A DNA stretch of 64,000 nt. It comes from Stigmatella aurantiaca (GTDB lineage Bacteria; Myxococcota; Myxococcia; Myxococcales; Myxococcaceae). The stretch lies in NCBI RefSeq assembly GCF_900109545.1, contig NZ_FOAP01000002.1:1-64000 (forward strand). Reading direction: 5' to 3'. Below are positions 62,717-64,000 of the stretch, piece after piece. The position numbers and the translations under genes were made by a program. Every line of letters starts with the position of its first letter. Positions within the stretch are counted from its first letter, which is position 1. The notes beneath the pieces are model-generated. The model saw only the letters and a list, made by a program, of their open reading frames with translations, was not told where the DNA came from and ran no database searches.

Positions 62717-63552
62717 CAGTAGTCCTTCCCTTCGAAGTGCCAGAAGCCCACCGCCAGGATGCCCAGCCCGAACACGAAGACGCCCGCGAGCAGCATCCCC
62801 AGGGACTTCACCTCCAGGGGCTGCGAGGTGGCCAGGTCCGCGGAGGCATTCGCCAGGGACGACAGCCGGGGCAGCGCCAGCGTCACCGCCTGGAAGATCT
62901 CCCGGCTCGCCCCCTCTTCGAACACCGGGGCGATGGAGGTGCGGAACCCCGCGATGATTCCGCCCACCAGCGCCAGGCCCCCCGTGGCCGCGCACAACGC
63001 GGCGCTGCGCACCACCGTGGCCGTGGTCAACATCACCGCGTACACCGCCGCGAAGCTCACGCACGCCAGCAGCGCCGCGATCAACGGCCCCGCCGTCCAG
63101 TAGCCCGTCTTCACCCCGAGGATGAGCACCAATCCTCCCGAGCCATAGAGCGCCCCGCACAGCATCATCGTCAGCACCCCGAGGAAGGTGCCCGCGAGGA
63201 TGTGCCAGCGCTGGAGGGGCAGGGCGAGCAGGTGCTCGATGCGGCCCGGGGACATCAGGCTGGGCGCGAAGTCCGAGCAGGCGACGATGCCGAAGAGCAT
63301 GCCTCCATAGAAGACGGCATAGGCGGAGGCCTGGAACAGCGGCCGCAGCGCCACATCCACCGCGCGGATGCTGGTGCCGATGTCCTGGCCAAAGAGGCGC
63401 GTCGCGGCCAGGGCCCCATCCAGCACCTCCAGCCGGAGGCTCAGCGACAGGACGAGCAGCAGCAGGGTGATGCCGATGACGAAGGCCAGGATGAACTTGC
63501 GCGAGGCGGCCTCCCGCAGCACGTAACCAGCGATTCCGAGGATGGGACTCAT
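62716..63552 (-). CDS. ABC-2 type transporter permease
   Basis: A 278-residue integral membrane protein with about six helices (FILAFVIGITLLLLVLSLSL, ASAYAVFYGGMLFGIVAC, GTFLGVLTMMLCGALYGSGGLVL and three more). It matches ABC-2 exporters. ATG at 63552 overlaps the stop of the ATPase gene (ATGA). The upstream open frame is a shadow of the ATPase gene. The exported substrate is unknown. Confidence 0.82.
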   Translation of the reverse strand: MSPILGIAGYVLREAASRKFILAFVIGITLLLLVLSLSLRLEVLDGALAATRLFGQDIGTSIRAVDVALRPLFQASAYAVFYGGMLFGIVACSDFAPSLMSPGRIEHLLALPLQRWHILAGTFLGVLTMMLCGALYGSGGLVLILGVKTGYWTAGPLIAALLACVSFAAVYAVMLTTATVVRSAALCAATGGLALVGGIIAGFRTSIAPVFEEGASREIFQAVTLALPRLSSLANASADLATSQPLEVKSLGMLLAGVFVFGLGILAVGFWHFEGKDY

Positions 63553-64000
63553 GCCGCTTCTCCCAGGGTGGACGCCAGCACGGACTCGAGATCCTGCCCA
63601 TCGCGCTTGAGTTCCAGCAGCAGCGCCCCGGCCGCGCGCGCCCGGTCCAGCGCGGAGTTCAGCACCACCGGATCCTCCGCTTCGAGCTGGTACACGCCCT
63701 CGGTGCCGCTTCGCTGGAAGCCCGAGGCCAGCACCGCCTCCTCCGGGCCCGGGGCGAAGCGCACCATCCACCGCGGCCGGGGCCGCGCCAGCTCGTCGAG
63801 CCGTCCCTCGCGCATCACCCGTCCATTCGCGAGGATGGCCACCCGGTCACACACCCGCTCCGTCTCCGCCAGCAGGTGCGAGTTGAGGAACAGCGTGGTG
63901 CCGCGCCGCACCTCTTCCTGGAGAATCCCTCGCACCTCCACCCGGCCCAGGGGATCAATCCCGTCGGTGGGCTCGTCCAGCACCAGCAGGGCAGGGGCGC
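63549..64000 (-). CDS. ABC transporter ATPase, 5' end beyond window
   Basis: C-terminal 150 residues of an ABC ATPase, open to the window edge. Walker B and D-loop (LLVLDEPTDGIDP), a switch His in LNSHLLAETERVCDRV, and the terminal ABC-2-type segment VAILANGRVMREGRLDEL are seen. The P-loop and signature are outside the window. It forms one operon with the permease, the membrane-anchored protein and the YkgJ-type protein. Confidence 0.92.
   Translation of the reverse strand, partial: APALLVLDEPTDGIDPLGRVEVRGILQEEVRRGTTLFLNSHLLAETERVCDRVAILANGRVMREGRLDELARPRPRWMVRFAPGPEEAVLASGFQRSGTEGVYQLEAEDPVVLNSALDRARAAGALLLELKRDGQDLESVLASTLGEAA

Noticed and set aside
1-64000. tRNA, rRNA or known riboswitches
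   Set aside because: Intergenic gaps were read for cloverleaf ends, CCA tails and conserved cores; none was recognised. A covariance-model search would be needed to exclude them.

Overview
The window looks like chromosomal DNA of a fruiting myxobacterium of the suborder Cystobacterineae (Myxococcus/Stigmatella/Cystobacter/Archangium type). Base composition is very GC-rich with strong G/C third positions. There is a protein with a MYXO-CTERM-like tail, and many lipoproteins and outer-membrane barrels. Most telling is a complete frizzy (Frz) chemosensory locus (frzZ, frzA, frzB, frzCD, frzE, frzG, frzF), with rpoE1-like and frzS genes close by. The genus is not fixed by what I can see.

Layout. 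(1) 1-1660: debris of two insertion sequences (IS3 family, IS66 family) that cut off the C-terminal half of a cysteine-desulfurase-like gene. (2) 1821-7765: an outer-membrane module of TonB receptor, beta-helix lipoprotein and POTRA/beta-barrel protein. (3) 7749-11170, minus strand: a DUF2520-type dehydrogenase-like gene and a ClpA/ClpC-type AAA+ unfoldase. (4) 11379-17923: a tightly overlapping operon for a MacA/MacB/TolC-type tripartite exporter with an extra Yip1-like membrane protein. (5) 17925-22085: a methyltransferase, a DUF692 protein with a long C-terminal extension, uridine kinase, and a MetX-like protein lacking its nucleophile serine. (6) 22139-28060: a membrane protein, then a matrixin protease, lipoprotein, ECF sigma factor, zinc-finger anti-sigma/DUF4384 protein and caspase-like protein with overlapping or near-touching genes. 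(7) 28111-39215: a PQQ-propeller protein, a HARE-HTH protein, two lipoproteins coupled to homoserine dehydrogenase, BirA, and two unrelated pantothenate kinases (type III and type I). (8) 39243-46468: FrzS, anti-sigma, RpoE1-like sigma, alanine dehydrogenase, a radical SAM enzyme and FrzZ. (9) 46599-53802: the frz operon. (10) 53799-64000: a PHA-system protein, a membrane protein, a DUF1015 protein, a TrmN6-like methyltransferase, a SitA/SitI-like lipoprotein pair, LysR-GST-YeiH, a YkgJ Fe/Zn-cluster protein, and an ABC-2 exporter running off the window.

How the genes work together. The frz genes encode a cytoplasmic chemosensory pathway: receptor FrzCD, couplers FrzA/FrzB, kinase FrzE, methyltransferase FrzF, methylesterase FrzG and output FrzZ. 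In M. xanthus it controls cell reversals. FrzS is a motility protein of the same behaviour, and RpoE1 has been linked to it. In this copy frzZ is split by a one-base frameshift in a run of eight cytosines on its coding strand, which is either a sequencing error or a real slippage event. The best candidates for undescribed biology are the sigma/anti-sigma/caspase/matrixin cassette, the DUF692 fusion protein, and the lipoprotein/partner pair at 57457-58430.

No tRNA, rRNA or CRISPR array was recognised. No stretch longer than about 300 bases lacks a gene or mobile-element remnant.
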